Shown piece by piece: positions 1 to 8,776 of a DNA stretch of 32,854 bases (the stretch's first letter is position 1; every line of letters starts with the position of its first letter). The translations under genes and the position numbers were made by a program. A model generated the notes under the pieces. The model saw nothing but the letters and a program-made list of their open reading frames with translations, made no database searches and was not told where the DNA came from. Origin of the DNA: Planctomycetaceae bacterium (GTDB lineage: Bacteria; Planctomycetota; Planctomycetia; Pirellulales; Pirellulaceae); the NCBI GenBank assembly GCA_007127095.1, contig SKZY01000217.1, positions 1 to 32,854 on the forward strand, given 5' to 3'.

Positions 1-2742
1 GGTCGGTGACGACGCTCCAGTCGGAGTCGCTGGCGGCGTGCTACCGAACTCGGGGTGGCCCGAGAGGAATGTCAACCCGAGCCAGCGGGCGATGTAATCG
101 ACGACGCTCTTGGCGATCCGGATCTCTTTATTAGTCGTATGCCCCATCGGTTCGAACCGGGTATGGCTGAACTTATTGACCAACACTTCCAACGGCACGC
201 CGTACTGCAGGGCGATCGACAACGACGTCCCGAAGCTGTCCATGATCCCGCCGATCGTCGAACCTTCTTTCGCCATCGTGATGAAGATTTCACCGGGCCG
301 GCCGTCGGGGTAGAGTCCCACGCAAAGGTAGCCTTCGTGGCCGGCAATGCTGAACTTATGGGTCAGGCTCTGGCGGGTATCCTCGAGCCGTTCACGCCGC
401 GGTTTGTAGACGATCTTTTCCACCGTTTTGACCGTGGTCGCCCCGCCCTTGGCCGAATCGTCCTTTTTGGTATTCAGCGGCTGCGACTGCTTCGATCCGT
501 CGCGATAGATCGCGATCGCCTTGAGCCCGAGTTCCCAGCCCCAGAAATAGGCGTCGGAGATATCTTTGGCCGTCACCTCGCTCGGCATGTTGACGGTTTT
601 GCTGATCGCGCCGGAGAGGAACGGTTGGGCCGCGGCCATCATCGTCACGTGGGCTTGCCAAGCGATGCTCCGCACGCCGTTGGCCGGCTTGAACGCACAA
701 TCGAAAACGGGCAGGTGTTCATCGGCCAGAGCCGGGGCGCCTTCGATCGTATCGTTCTCGTCAATGAACTTGATAATCGCTTCGATCTGCGGTTCGGAGT
801 AGCCGAGTTTTCGCAGCCCCGCGGCGACGGTGTTATTGACGATCTTCAGCATCCCGCCACCGGCGAGTTGCTTGTACTTGACCAAGGCGATGTCGGGCTC
901 GATCCCGGTCGTGTCGCAATCCATCATGAAACTGATCGTGCCGGTCGGCGCCAGCACGGTCGCTTGGGCGTTGCGGAACCCGTGCTTGGCACCGATTTCG
1001 AGCACACCATCCCACAGGTCGCGGGCGGCGCGTTTGAGTTCCGCCGGGCCGCCATCGTGGATTTCGTCGACCGCCTGACGGTGCATCCGCATCACATCGA
1101 GCATCGCCGTCTCGTTCTCGGCGTAGCCGTCGAAAGGCCCGACGACCGCCGCCATTTCGGCGCTGGCGTGGTTCGCCGCCCCGTGCATCAGCGCGGTGAT
1201 CGAGCCGCAGACGCCGCGAGCCCCATCGCTGTCGTAGGGCAGTCCCGACGACATGATGACGCTGCCGAGGTTGCTGTAGCCGAGTCCCAATGGACGGAAA
1301 CGGTGGCTGTTCTCGGCGATCTTGTCGGTCGGGTAACTGGCGTGGTCGACCAAGATTTCCTGGGCGATCAGGAAAATCCGACAGGCCGCCTGGTATCTGC
1401 GGTGGTCGAAGGTTCCGTCGCCACGCACGAACTTCATCAGGTTGATCGACGCCAGGTTGCAAGCCGTGTCGTCCAAGAACATGTACTCGCTGCACGGATT
1501 GCTGGCGTTGATCCGGCCGCTGTTGGGACAGGTGTGCCACTTGTTGATCGTGGTGTCGTACTGCACGCCGGGGTCGCCGCAGTGCCAAGCACACTCCGCC
1601 ATCCGGCCGAGCAGTTCCCGAGAATCGTATTCCGGCGCCGCCCCCGATACCTTGTCGGTCACCCAGCGGGTCTGCCACCGCTTGCCGTCGCGGACCGCTT
1701 CCATAAACGCGTCGGTCAACCGGACCGACAGGTTGGCGTTCTGGAAACAGACGCTCGAATAGGCTTCGCCGTTGAAGTTCGATTCGTAGCCTTCGCGGAT
1801 CAAGGCGTGGGCTTTCTTTTCCTCGCTCCACTTGCACTCGATGAACTCAAGAATGTCGGGGTGCCATACCTTCAACGATTGCATCTTCGCCGCCCGCCGC
1901 GTCTTGCCACCACTCTTGATGACGCCGGCGATCGAGTCATAGACCTTCATGAACGACAGCGGACCGCTCGGCGTGCCGCCACCGGAAAGTTTTTCTCGCT
2001 GACTGCGGATCGTCGACAAGTCGGTACCGGTTCCGCTGCCAAACTTGAACAGCATCGCCTCCGAGCAAGCCAGCCGCATGATGTCTTCCATGTTGTCGCC
2101 GACCTGCTGAATAAAACAGGCCGAGCCCTGGGGATATTCATAGGGGTTCTCGGGCTGAGAAACCGCCTCGATCTCCGGGTCCCAACGCCAATTGCACTTG
2201 GCTCCCACTACCCCGTACTGATGGTAGAGCCCGACGTTGAACCAGACCGGACTGTTGAAAGCCCCGTGCTGGTGCAAGCACAACCAGGTCAAGTCGCGGT
2301 AAAACCGGTCGCCGTCCTCGGGGGTATCGAAATAGCCGTCCTCCAAACCCCAGTCGGAAATCGTGCGGGTGACGCGGTGAATCAACTGGCGGACGCTCCG
2401 CTCCCGCTCATCGGGATTCCGTGGGTCGCCATAAAAGTATTTGCTGACCACGACGTTGGCAGCCAACTGGGTCCAAGTGGCCGGCACCTCACAATCGGTC
2501 TGCTCGAACAACACCTTCCCCGACTCGTCCTTGATCGCGGCGCTGCGAAGCTCCCACTGCGTGGTCTCGAACGGGCTCTCGCCGTTGTCGGGACAGAACG
2601 TGGCGTCGATCCGTAAACCGGATCGGCCCTGTCGTTGCGAATCGTCAAATCGCTCACGGGCGTACTCCACCCCGTGCGATTGCAGACAACGGTTCGGACT
2701 GGTTACCGGGACGACGCGCGATGGGGTTTCAGCAATAGCCAT
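1..2742 (-). CDS. nrdJ: Adenosylcobalamin-dependent (class II) ribonucleotide reductase, partial
   Basis: This reads as 914 codons from ATG at 2742 and continues past the left edge. The enzyme reduces ribonucleotides to deoxyribonucleotides using adenosylcobalamin to make the active-site thiyl radical. The radical motif NPCSE gives Cys417. Cys428 (in TACNLASIN) and Cys209 (in SACFIQQ) fit the reducing pair, and the 11-residue spacing 417-428 is the same as in the Thermotoga enzyme (322-333). A C-terminal TSCPD domain begins near residue 795 (GYLCVGLYPDG), typical of the long NrdJ_Z form. The start is supported by AAGGAG at 2755-2760, 12 bases before the ATG. No other reductase subunit gene is nearby. 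A 260-base leader separates it from a promoter with NrdR-like boxes. The opposite strand is stop-free over most of this length, but the protein match is only on this strand. Confidence 0.96.
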   Translation of the reverse strand, partial: MAIAETPSRVVPVTSPNRCLQSHGVEYARERFDDSQRQGRSGLRIDATFCPDNGESPFETTQWELRSAAIKDESGKVLFEQTDCEVPATWTQLAANVVVSKYFYGDPRNPDERERSVRQLIHRVTRTISDWGLEDGYFDTPEDGDRFYRDLTWLCLHQHGAFNSPVWFNVGLYHQYGVVGAKCNWRWDPEIEAVSQPENPYEYPQGSACFIQQVGDNMEDIMRLACSEAMLFKFGSGTGTDLSTIRSQREKLSGGGTPSGPLSFMKVYDSIAGVIKSGGKTRRAAKMQSLKVWHPDILEFIECKWSEEKKAHALIREGYESNFNGEAYSSVCFQNANLSVRLTDAFMEAVRDGKRWQTRWVTDKVSGAAPEYDSRELLGRMAECAWHCGDPGVQYDTTINKWHTCPNSGRINASNPCSEYMFLDDTACNLASINLMKFVRGDGTFDHRRYQAACRIFLIAQEILVDHASYPTDKIAENSHRFRPLGLGYSNLGSVIMSSGLPYDSDGARGVCGSITALMHGAANHASAEMAAVVGPFDGYAENETAMLDVMRMHRQAVDEIHDGGPAELKRAARDLWDGVLEIGAKHGFRNAQATVLAPTGTISFMMDCDTTGIEPDIALVKYKQLAGGGMLKIVNNTVAAGLRKLGYSEPQIEAIIKFIDENDTIEGAPALADEHLPVFDCAFKPANGVRSIAWQAHVTMMAAAQPFLSGAISKTVNMPSEVTAKDISDAYFWGWELGLKAIAIYRDGSKQSQPLNTKKDDSAKGGATTVKTVEKIVYKPRRERLEDTRQSLTHKFSIAGHEGYLCVGLYPDGRPGEIFITMAKEGSTIGGIMDSFGTSLSIALQYGVPLEVLVNKFSHTRFEPMGHTTNKEIRIAKSVVDYIARWLGLTFLSGHPEFGSTPPATPTGASSPT

Positions 2743-2956
2743 GATAGCAAAAGACTCCTTGAGTTTTTCATCCTTGCATCCCCCCTCCGCTGGCAGAGCG
2801 GCCGACGATCCGCGTTCCGTGCGGGCGCAGGGTGAGATGGACAGAACAAGAGCGAGAACAACGATTGATCCGAACGCCGGCGGTCGAGGCTGAGGATCGA
2901 GTTAGCTAGCACTTTCCTCCGTCAGAGACAAAGCAAAGCCGAAAAAGCGACCTTCC

Positions 2957-3003
2957 TCACTATATCTAGTTAACGCGGTGCGATCCACAACTAGATATGG
3001 CGT
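2957..3003 (-). promoter_or_regulatory. Tandem NrdR-box-like operators upstream of nrdJ
   Basis: Two 16-bp sites lie at 2957-2972 (core CTATATCTAG) and 2988-3003 (core CTAGATATGG). By eye they match the known NrdR consensus (acaCWATATATWGtgt) at about 12 and 11 of 16 positions. Their centres are 31 bp apart, three helical turns, as in known NrdR operator pairs. They lie just downstream of the predicted -10 element, a position suited to repression of nrdJ. NrdR is an ATP/dATP-sensing repressor of ribonucleotide reductase genes; its gene is not in this window. Confidence 0.72.
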
Positions 3004-3009
3004 GAGGCG

Positions 3010-3037
3010 AGTTTATCGGATGCTAGCAGGCTGTCAA
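3010..3037 (-). promoter_or_regulatory. Predicted sigma-70-type promoter of nrdJ
   Basis: On the minus strand, a perfect TTGACA (3032-3037) is followed after 16 bp by TAAACT (3010-3015, 4 of 6 matches to TATAAT). Transcription would start near 3003, inside the upstream NrdR-like box. The implied leader is about 260 bases. I looked in it for a cobalamin riboswitch and saw no B12 box. Confidence 0.55.
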
Positions 3038-3256
3038 CAGAAACCTAAAAAACGTTGCAAGTCGAAAGCCGAGCATGGGTTGCGCATTCGCCGCGGGAGC
3101 TACCACGGCGCGAATCCCCCGTTTGGCCTTACATAACCCTTTGGCCGGATTCGACTTGGGGATTCGAAGCGGAAAATGGCCGAGGCCGGCGCGGCAGCCG
3201 CGTCGCGACAAGAAGTCGAAAAAAGATGTCGCAGCCCGCTGCGATTCGTCGGTTGG

Positions 3257-4513
3257 CTAGAGTTGGCCCTGCTGAGCCAAGTCGAGAATCTGGGCGATGT
3301 GGAGCACTCGGGTCGATTCGCCCAGCCGTTTCAGGTGCTGCTCGATTTGGACCTGACAGCCGATGTTGCCCAGCGCGACGATGTCACAGCCCGATTCGAC
3401 CACCGATCTCGCCTTCCGCTGCCCAAGTTGGCCAGCGATCTCGGGCTGGTCGATGTTGTAAGTGCCCGCCGAACCGCAGCAGAGCTCGGAGTCGGTCAAG
3501 CCGACCAGCGTCGCTCCCGCGATGCGGCCGAGCAGATTCCGTGGCGGCGTGCGGACTTTCTGGGCGTGTGCCAAGTGGCAGGCGTCGTGGTAGGCGATCC
3601 GGACCGGCGATCGGGCTTGTAACGGTTCGATCCCGAGCGAATCGAGGAAGACGCTGAAATCGACGACCCGCCGAGAAAACTGATCGGCCTGGGCCACCTG
3701 GGTGTCGCCAGCCAGCATCAGCGGGTACTCATGCATCCCGCTGCCACAGCCCGCTGCCGTGGTGATGATCGCGTCGACGCCGGCGAACGCGTCGATGTTT
3801 TTACGGGCCAACCCGATCGCCCGGTCGGCACTGCCGATGTGCCAGTGCAACGACCCGCAACAGACCTGGTCGGTCGGTACCCGAACGGCCACGCCACAGC
3901 GGTTGAGCACCCGGATCGCGGCGGCGGTGATCTCGGGGTTGAGTACTTGGGCGGCGCAGCCGATGTGCAGCATCACGATCGCCCGCTGCGGCCCGATCGC
4001 TGGCGAAAACTCAGGCGGCCGCTGCGGTTCCGGCAGCGAATCGGGGACCAGGTCAACCAGCGGCTTCAGTCCCGCCGGGGCGAGCGCCGCCAATCGACCG
4101 GACAGCCGAGCGAGCCGCATCGCGAGAGCGAACCGCCGCGGATAAGGAACCGTCATCGAAGCGATCCAGCGCCGTAATTTCGCAAAAAATCCTCGCGCCG
4201 TAGCGACCTGGTGGTCAGCCCGATAGGCGCTCAACAGGTCGCCGTAGCCGACCCCCGAAGGGCAGCTCGACTGGCAGGCGACGCAGCCGAGGCAACGGTC
4301 GATGTGTGGGGCGGCGTCGGCGGGCTGGAGATTCCCTTCCAGCACTTCCTTCATCAAAAAGATCCGTCCCCGCGGCGAGTCGGCTTCGTCGCCGAGCACC
4401 TCATAGGTCGGGCAGGTCGGGAGGCAAAATCCACAGTGCACGCAACTGGTGACGGCCTGGGACATCGCTTCGCCACGGGGACCGAGCTTGTCGACGGGGA
4501 TGCGGTGCAACAT
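3257..4513 (-). CDS. glcF: Glycolate oxidase iron-sulfur subunit GlcF
   Basis: A 418-residue protein, close to the usual GlcF length of about 407. It passes electrons from the flavin subunits of glycolate oxidase to the respiratory chain. The N-terminus carries two 4Fe-4S motifs: Cys24/27/30/34 (CVHCGFCLPTCP) and Cys74/77/80/84 (CLGCVACQSSCP). Two CCG domains follow, visible as CCGSLHWHIG and CCGSAGTY. I chose ATG 4513, giving MLHRIPVDKL. The longer open frame to 4627 would run 68 bases into glcE, and its extra residues look like shadow sequence. No good Shine-Dalgarno precedes 4513, so the start is moderately certain. The gene lies 46 bases downstream of glcE, probably in one transcript. A lactate-utilisation-type Fe-S protein is a less likely alternative because of the adjacent GlcE. 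Confidence 0.9.
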   Translation of the reverse strand: MLHRIPVDKLGPRGEAMSQAVTSCVHCGFCLPTCPTYEVLGDEADSPRGRIFLMKEVLEGNLQPADAAPHIDRCLGCVACQSSCPSGVGYGDLLSAYRADHQVATARGFFAKLRRWIASMTVPYPRRFALAMRLARLSGRLAALAPAGLKPLVDLVPDSLPEPQRPPEFSPAIGPQRAIVMLHIGCAAQVLNPEITAAAIRVLNRCGVAVRVPTDQVCCGSLHWHIGSADRAIGLARKNIDAFAGVDAIITTAAGCGSGMHEYPLMLAGDTQVAQADQFSRRVVDFSVFLDSLGIEPLQARSPVRIAYHDACHLAHAQKVRTPPRNLLGRIAGATLVGLTDSELCCGSAGTYNIDQPEIAGQLGQRKARSVVESGCDIVALGNIGCQVQIEQHLKRLGESTRVLHIAQILDLAQQGQL

Positions 4514-4559
4514 CGGAAAACCGGGGCGTCCATGAAAAAATCGGAAGGAGCGGCGAGCG

Positions 4560-5678
4560 TTACGCGAAGCCGACGAACTTGCCCGCGGGATCGAGCGCTC
4601 GCTTGATCCGCCGGATGATCGCGGCATTTCCGCGAGTTCCCAACCGGTAGCGGGCCGTTTGCCCGGTCAATACCGAACCGCCGAGCCGGTGATGGCGCAG
4701 CAAGTCGTCGAGCTGTTCGAGCGGGCGTGAAGCGGGCCAGCGAAGCCAGGCGAGGTTTCCCGCAGCGCTGTAACGCCGCGGCACCAACGAGGCGGCCAAA
4801 TCGTGTTCCAAAGCGGCTAGCTGTCGTGGGCCGAGTGCGACCCGGACCCAGTATTCATCGGGCCCCGCCCAGGTTCCCGACTGCAGCGAGCCCCAGGCGG
4901 CGGCCGCATCCGAACACGACTCGACCACGGCGGCGGGTTGATGTTGCTCGACGATCGTCGCCACCCGGCGGCTGAGCGTCTCCACAGCTTCGACGTTGCC
5001 GCTGAGCCGAATCAGCAATTCCCGCTCGGGTATCAGGTCGACCGCCGTAAGCTCGATCGGCGACCGCGCCAGGATCGACTGCAATTCGGCCGCCGCGGCG
5101 AAATCGGCCGTCTTGATACTCAAGGTCGCTTCGCTCGCCGGCCGCGGAAAGACCTTCAGTGTGACCTCCACGATCGCCCCCAAATAGCCGCAACTGCCGA
5201 CCATCAATTTGGGAATATCGTATCCGGCGGCATTTTTCACCACCCGGCCGCCAGCGGTGACGACTTGACCAAGACCATCGACGAAGCGGATTCCCATCAC
5301 GAAGTCGCGGATGCCGCCGTAACGCAGGCGGCCGGGACCGCTCAGCCCAGCCGCTAGCGTCCCGCCGATCGTCGCCCCAGCGGCGACCAACGGAGGGTCG
5401 AACGGAAAGTATTGACCGTGACGTTCCAGTGTTTCGTGCAATTCCGATATGCGGGTCCCCGCCAGCGCCGTCAACAAAAACTCCGACGGTTGATGGTCGA
5501 CCACTCCTGACAAGTGTGTCATTTCACAGCGAACCGCGTCGCAACGCGATGCCGCCAGCGCCGATTTGGTCGCGGCGCCGACGACCTGCAACCGGGGACA
5601 ATCACGGACCGCCTCGACGACGTCGGAAACCGTCGCCGGGTGAAGTATTTCGGGCGATCGATCCGACGCCGCGGTCAC
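4560..5678 (-). CDS. glcE: Glycolate oxidase FAD-binding subunit GlcE
   Basis: A 372-residue FAD-binding PCMH-type protein. The flavin-binding region lies around residues 90-185, with GATIGGTLAAGLSGPGRLRYG and then VKNAAGYDIPKLMVGSCG, both typical of GlcE. In known glycolate oxidases GlcE works with GlcD (the larger flavoprotein) and GlcF to oxidise glycolate to glyoxylate. No glcD is in this window. The start is GTG at 5678, overlapping the stop of the preceding small gene as GTGA, which suggests translational coupling. glcF follows after 46 bases. Confidence 0.9.
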   Translation of the reverse strand: MTAASDRSPEILHPATVSDVVEAVRDCPRLQVVGAATKSALAASRCDAVRCEMTHLSGVVDHQPSEFLLTALAGTRISELHETLERHGQYFPFDPPLVAAGATIGGTLAAGLSGPGRLRYGGIRDFVMGIRFVDGLGQVVTAGGRVVKNAAGYDIPKLMVGSCGYLGAIVEVTLKVFPRPASEATLSIKTADFAAAAELQSILARSPIELTAVDLIPERELLIRLSGNVEAVETLSRRVATIVEQHQPAAVVESCSDAAAAWGSLQSGTWAGPDEYWVRVALGPRQLAALEHDLAASLVPRRYSAAGNLAWLRWPASRPLEQLDDLLRHHRLGGSVLTGQTARYRLGTRGNAAIIRRIKRALDPAGKFVGFA

Positions 5679-5872
5679 AGCGGAGACCGGTGAAAATGAA
5701 CGTGCTTCCAGCGTCCCTCGATCCGCTGCCAGACCCGCGTCTCTTCGCTCGCCGAGGTGACGAACTCGCCCAGCGGATCGACTGACTGCACCAAGCGGAC
5801 GATCGCTGCCAGCAACCGCTCAGTCGCCTCCAGGATTTCGGCGGCGACATTCGATACTTCGGTGGCAGCCAT
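5675..5872 (-). CDS. 65-residue remnant of a CaMKII-association / NTF2-like domain
   Basis: The small protein starts at ATG 5872 and overlaps glcE by 4 bases. Its first part (EILEATERLLAAI) resembles the first helix of the CaMKII-association/DUF4440 fold. Its last part (SEETRVWQRIEGRWKHVHFH) closely resembles the last strands of that domain. Normal domains are about 120-130 residues; here roughly 60-80 middle residues are missing and the two ends are joined in frame. It may be an internally deleted gene kept for coupling to glcE, or a dying gene. A full NTF2-like pocket cannot form. The similarity is recalled from family knowledge, not searched. Confidence 0.6.
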   Translation of the reverse strand: MAATEVSNVAAEILEATERLLAAIVRLVQSVDPLGEFVTSASEETRVWQRIEGRWKHVHFHRSPL

Positions 5873-6132
5873 AGGTTAACGTCGGGGTTGCGGGACTACT
5901 GATCCAAACGCGTTGGACATTCGGTTTTATCGCTTCATCGGTGACTCCACAATGCCGCGGTTGATCTCGACAACCGGACGCGACAATCGGTTAGAATCAA
6001 ATGGTTTTCGAACAGTGCCTGGTTTTTCGACCGAGCCTTTTTCGGCGTGATCGAGCAACTCGATTTGTGAAAGGTGACCCGATACCGGACGGGCATGCAG
6101 CGACCACACATCGACCTTGGCGGAGGGACGCG

Positions 6133-8709
6133 ATGATGAACCGTCAAAGATACTCAATCGGCGCCGCGCTGTGGTTGGTCGCTACGGCCATCCCGGCGGC
6201 CCCGCAACTCGCCGCTGCGGAAAAAGAAGCAGAGCGGGGCGAGCCGGGTGCGATCGCTTTTTTCGAATCGCGGATCCGTCCGGTGTTGGTCGACCGGTGC
6301 TACGAGTGCCATTCGGCCCAGTCCGGGGTCGCCGAGGGAGGGTTGCGGCTCGATTCTCGCGATGCGATTCGCGGCGGTGGCGAAGCGTTTGGCCCGGCGG
6401 TCGTTCCCGGTGACGTCGCCAACAGCTCTTTAATGACGGCGATCGGTCAGTCCGACGACCTGCGAATGCCACCCAAAGGCCCCCGCTTGTCGGCTGAAGT
6501 GGTCGCCCATTTCAAGCGTTGGATCGAACTCGGGGCGGCCGACCCACGGTCTGAATCACCCGCGATTCCGGGTCCTGACGAGATCGCCGCGACCGCCGCT
6601 GAACATTGGGCCTATCGTCCGCCGGAGTTGGTGTCAGCGGAGTCGATCAAGTCGTGGGAGCCGGATGACCCGCCGCCGGGTTTTCACTGGCCCCTCGGCG
6701 AGATCGACCGGTTCATCGAAGCCGCACTGAAGAGCCAACAGCTTGAACCGGCACCCGAAGCCGCCCCGTCGACGCTGCTCCGCCGGTTGTATTTCGACCT
6801 GATCGGATTGCCGCCGCGACCGGTCGACCAACAGCGGTTCGCCGATCAGATCGAGACCTCGGGGTTCGAAGTCGCCTGGCAAGCTGAAATCGATCAACTG
6901 TTGACAATGCCCCAATTCGGCGAGCGGTGGGGGCGCCATTGGCTTGACGTCGCTCGTTTTGGGGAATCGAGCGGTAAGGAATCGAACGTCTCCTTCCCCT
7001 ACGCTTGGCGATATCGCGATTACGTTATCGACGCCTTCAACGACGATCTGCCCTATGACCGGTTTTTGACCGAACAGATCGCCGGTGACCTGCTGCCGGC
7101 GGCTGCCCCCCAGGAACGGGCTCGGCTGTTGATCGCGACCGGTTTCTTGGCGCTAGGGACGAAAAATCTCGACGAGGCGAACGGCTGGCAATTCCTGGCC
7201 GACCTGATCGATGAACAAATCGATACCGTCACTCAGGCCGTGACCGCCAGTTCGGTCGCCTGCGCCCGCTGTCATGACCACAAGTTCGATCCGTTTTCGA
7301 TGGCGGACTACTACGCGTTGGCGGGGATATTTGCCAGCACGGAGACTTTCTTCGGCACCTCCGTCTCGCCATCCAACCGAATCGGTGGAAAGCCACTGCC
7401 GCTGCCGCCGGACGCTGGCGAACCGATTTTTCATGCTTCGATCCCGTCGCAACGAGTGGTCGAACTGCAGGAAGAACTCGAGTCGCTGCAACGGCGGCAG
7501 CAGGAAGGGAGAGCGGCTGTGCGACGAGCGGTCGCCGCCGGCGAAGATCCCAGCGGCCTGTTCACACTGTCCGAGGCGATCGGCATTTTTTGGAAAACCG
7601 GGTCGATCACAGGTCAACTCGCTAAGGTCGACGATTCCGGTGCGGCGCTGCCATTGGCGATGGGTGTGCTCGAACGCGATCAGGTAATCGACGCGCCGCT
7701 ACTGAAACGGGGCGATATCGGCAGCCCGGGCGACCCGGTGCCGCGAGGCTTCCCCGCAGCGCTCTCAGCGGGACCAGAGATCACGATCCCGGCCGACCAG
7801 AGCGGCCGGTTGGAACTCGCCCAGTGGCTGACTCGGCCGCAGCATCCGCTGACCGGACGGGTGTGGGTCAATCGGGTCTGGCAACACCTGTTTGGCGCCG
7901 GCTTGGTCGCCACCCCGGATAACTTCGGGACGACCGGCGAGCGGCCGAGCCATCCCCGACTGCTCGATCAGTTGGCGGTCCGCTTCGTCGCCGACGGCTG
8001 GTCGACCAAGCGACTGATCCGTGCCTTGGTCAGCTCGCGAACCTATCGGCAATCGTCGCGGTTCGATCGTCAAGCCTTTTTGCAGGACCCCGACAATCGG
8101 CTGCTATGGCGGGCCACGAAACGCCGACTCGACGCCGAAGCGATCCGTGATGCCATGCTGCGGGTCTCTGGCGAACTCGATTTCGACCCTCCCCCAGCGT
8201 CGCTGGTCGGTCGAGTGATCGGCGACCGCCCGATCTCACTGATCGGACTCGACCGGCGGTTGCCAGCCGATCTCGACGGTGCCACGCATCGGTCGGTCTA
8301 CCTGCCGATCATCCGCGACCGGTTGCCCGATGTCCTCGATCTGTTCGACTTCGCCGAACCGAGCCTCGTCACGGGACGACGCGAAACGACGAATGTCCCG
8401 TTCCAAGCCCTGTACCTGATGAACAGCCCGTTCGTACAAGACCGCGCCGCGGCGTTTGCCAAGCGACTGCTCGAATCGTCCGCCGACGATCAACAGCGAA
8501 TCCGCGACGGCTACCGACGCTGCTTCAACCGCGAACCCGATGCTCATGAACTCCAACGGTCGCTCGATTTCATCCGCGGCGACGCAGCGGAATCCGCGAC
8601 GACGACGGCAGCCGCGGACGACGATCCCAACGGCAACACCGAAGTCGACCGCTGGACCCGCTTCGCCCAGGCGCTGCTGTTGACCGCCGAGTTCCGAAAT
8701 CTGGACTGA
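6133..8709 (+). CDS. PSD1 planctomycete cytochrome c / DUF1549-DUF1553 protein
   Basis: An 858-residue exported protein. I chose ATG 6133 because GGAGG sits at 6122-6126 and a signal peptide starts directly there (hydrophobic residues about 9-29, ending QLAAAE); the open frame itself extends back to 6001. The N-terminal cytochrome-like domain has CYECH (residues 56-60), a haem c motif. A DUF1549 domain follows, with a second motif CARCH at residues 377-381, and then DUF1553 to the C-terminus. Planctomycetes carry many such proteins, usually paired with a DUF1501 protein as here. The biochemical role is unsettled; polymer degradation or an extracytoplasmic redox function has been suggested. 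The next gene begins 67 bases downstream, so the two are probably co-transcribed. Confidence 0.93.
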   Translation: MMNRQRYSIGAALWLVATAIPAAPQLAAAEKEAERGEPGAIAFFESRIRPVLVDRCYECHSAQSGVAEGGLRLDSRDAIRGGGEAFGPAVVPGDVANSSLMTAIGQSDDLRMPPKGPRLSAEVVAHFKRWIELGAADPRSESPAIPGPDEIAATAAEHWAYRPPELVSAESIKSWEPDDPPPGFHWPLGEIDRFIEAALKSQQLEPAPEAAPSTLLRRLYFDLIGLPPRPVDQQRFADQIETSGFEVAWQAEIDQLLTMPQFGERWGRHWLDVARFGESSGKESNVSFPYAWRYRDYVIDAFNDDLPYDRFLTEQIAGDLLPAAAPQERARLLIATGFLALGTKNLDEANGWQFLADLIDEQIDTVTQAVTASSVACARCHDHKFDPFSMADYYALAGIFASTETFFGTSVSPSNRIGGKPLPLPPDAGEPIFHASIPSQRVVELQEELESLQRRQQEGRAAVRRAVAAGEDPSGLFTLSEAIGIFWKTGSITGQLAKVDDSGAALPLAMGVLERDQVIDAPLLKRGDIGSPGDPVPRGFPAALSAGPEITIPADQSGRLELAQWLTRPQHPLTGRVWVNRVWQHLFGAGLVATPDNFGTTGERPSHPRLLDQLAVRFVADGWSTKRLIRALVSSRTYRQSSRFDRQAFLQDPDNRLLWRATKRRLDAEAIRDAMLRVSGELDFDPPPASLVGRVIGDRPISLIGLDRRLPADLDGATHRSVYLPIIRDRLPDVLDLFDFAEPSLVTGRRETTNVPFQALYLMNSPFVQDRAAAFAKRLLESSADDQQRIRDGYRRCFNREPDAHELQRSLDFIRGDAAESATTTAAADDDPNGNTEVDRWTRFAQALLLTAEFRNLD

Positions 8710-8776
8710 GCTGACTCGTTACCACTGAAATCAGTTCCCTGAACCGCAACCGTACCTGAACCCCCGACGGCACCCG

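Larger units (their letters stand above)
2743..3256. other. Intergenic region between nrdJ and glcF
   Basis: This 514-base stretch holds the nrdJ promoter, the two NrdR-like boxes and the nrdJ leader. The leader has a small hairpin CCGCT/AGCGG near 2788-2802. The part from 3061 to 3256, downstream of the glcF stop, has several short open frames with no recognisable protein. I see no clear terminator there. Confidence 0.5.

Noticed and set aside
55-2616. An 853-codon open frame on the plus strand, antisense to nrdJ.
   Set aside because: The product is Arg/His/Asp-rich with no family features, while the minus strand encodes a clear ribonucleotide reductase. High G+C codon use leaves few stops in this antisense frame.
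2743-2960. Cobalamin riboswitch in the nrdJ leader.
   Set aside because: Expected because the enzyme uses B12, but I see no B12 box or conserved core; only a short hairpin is visible. A covariance search would settle it.
6001-6132. A longer start for the PSD1 gene at 6001.
   Set aside because: It would bury the signal peptide 44 residues inside; GGAGG before 6133 and the signal sequence favour the later start.
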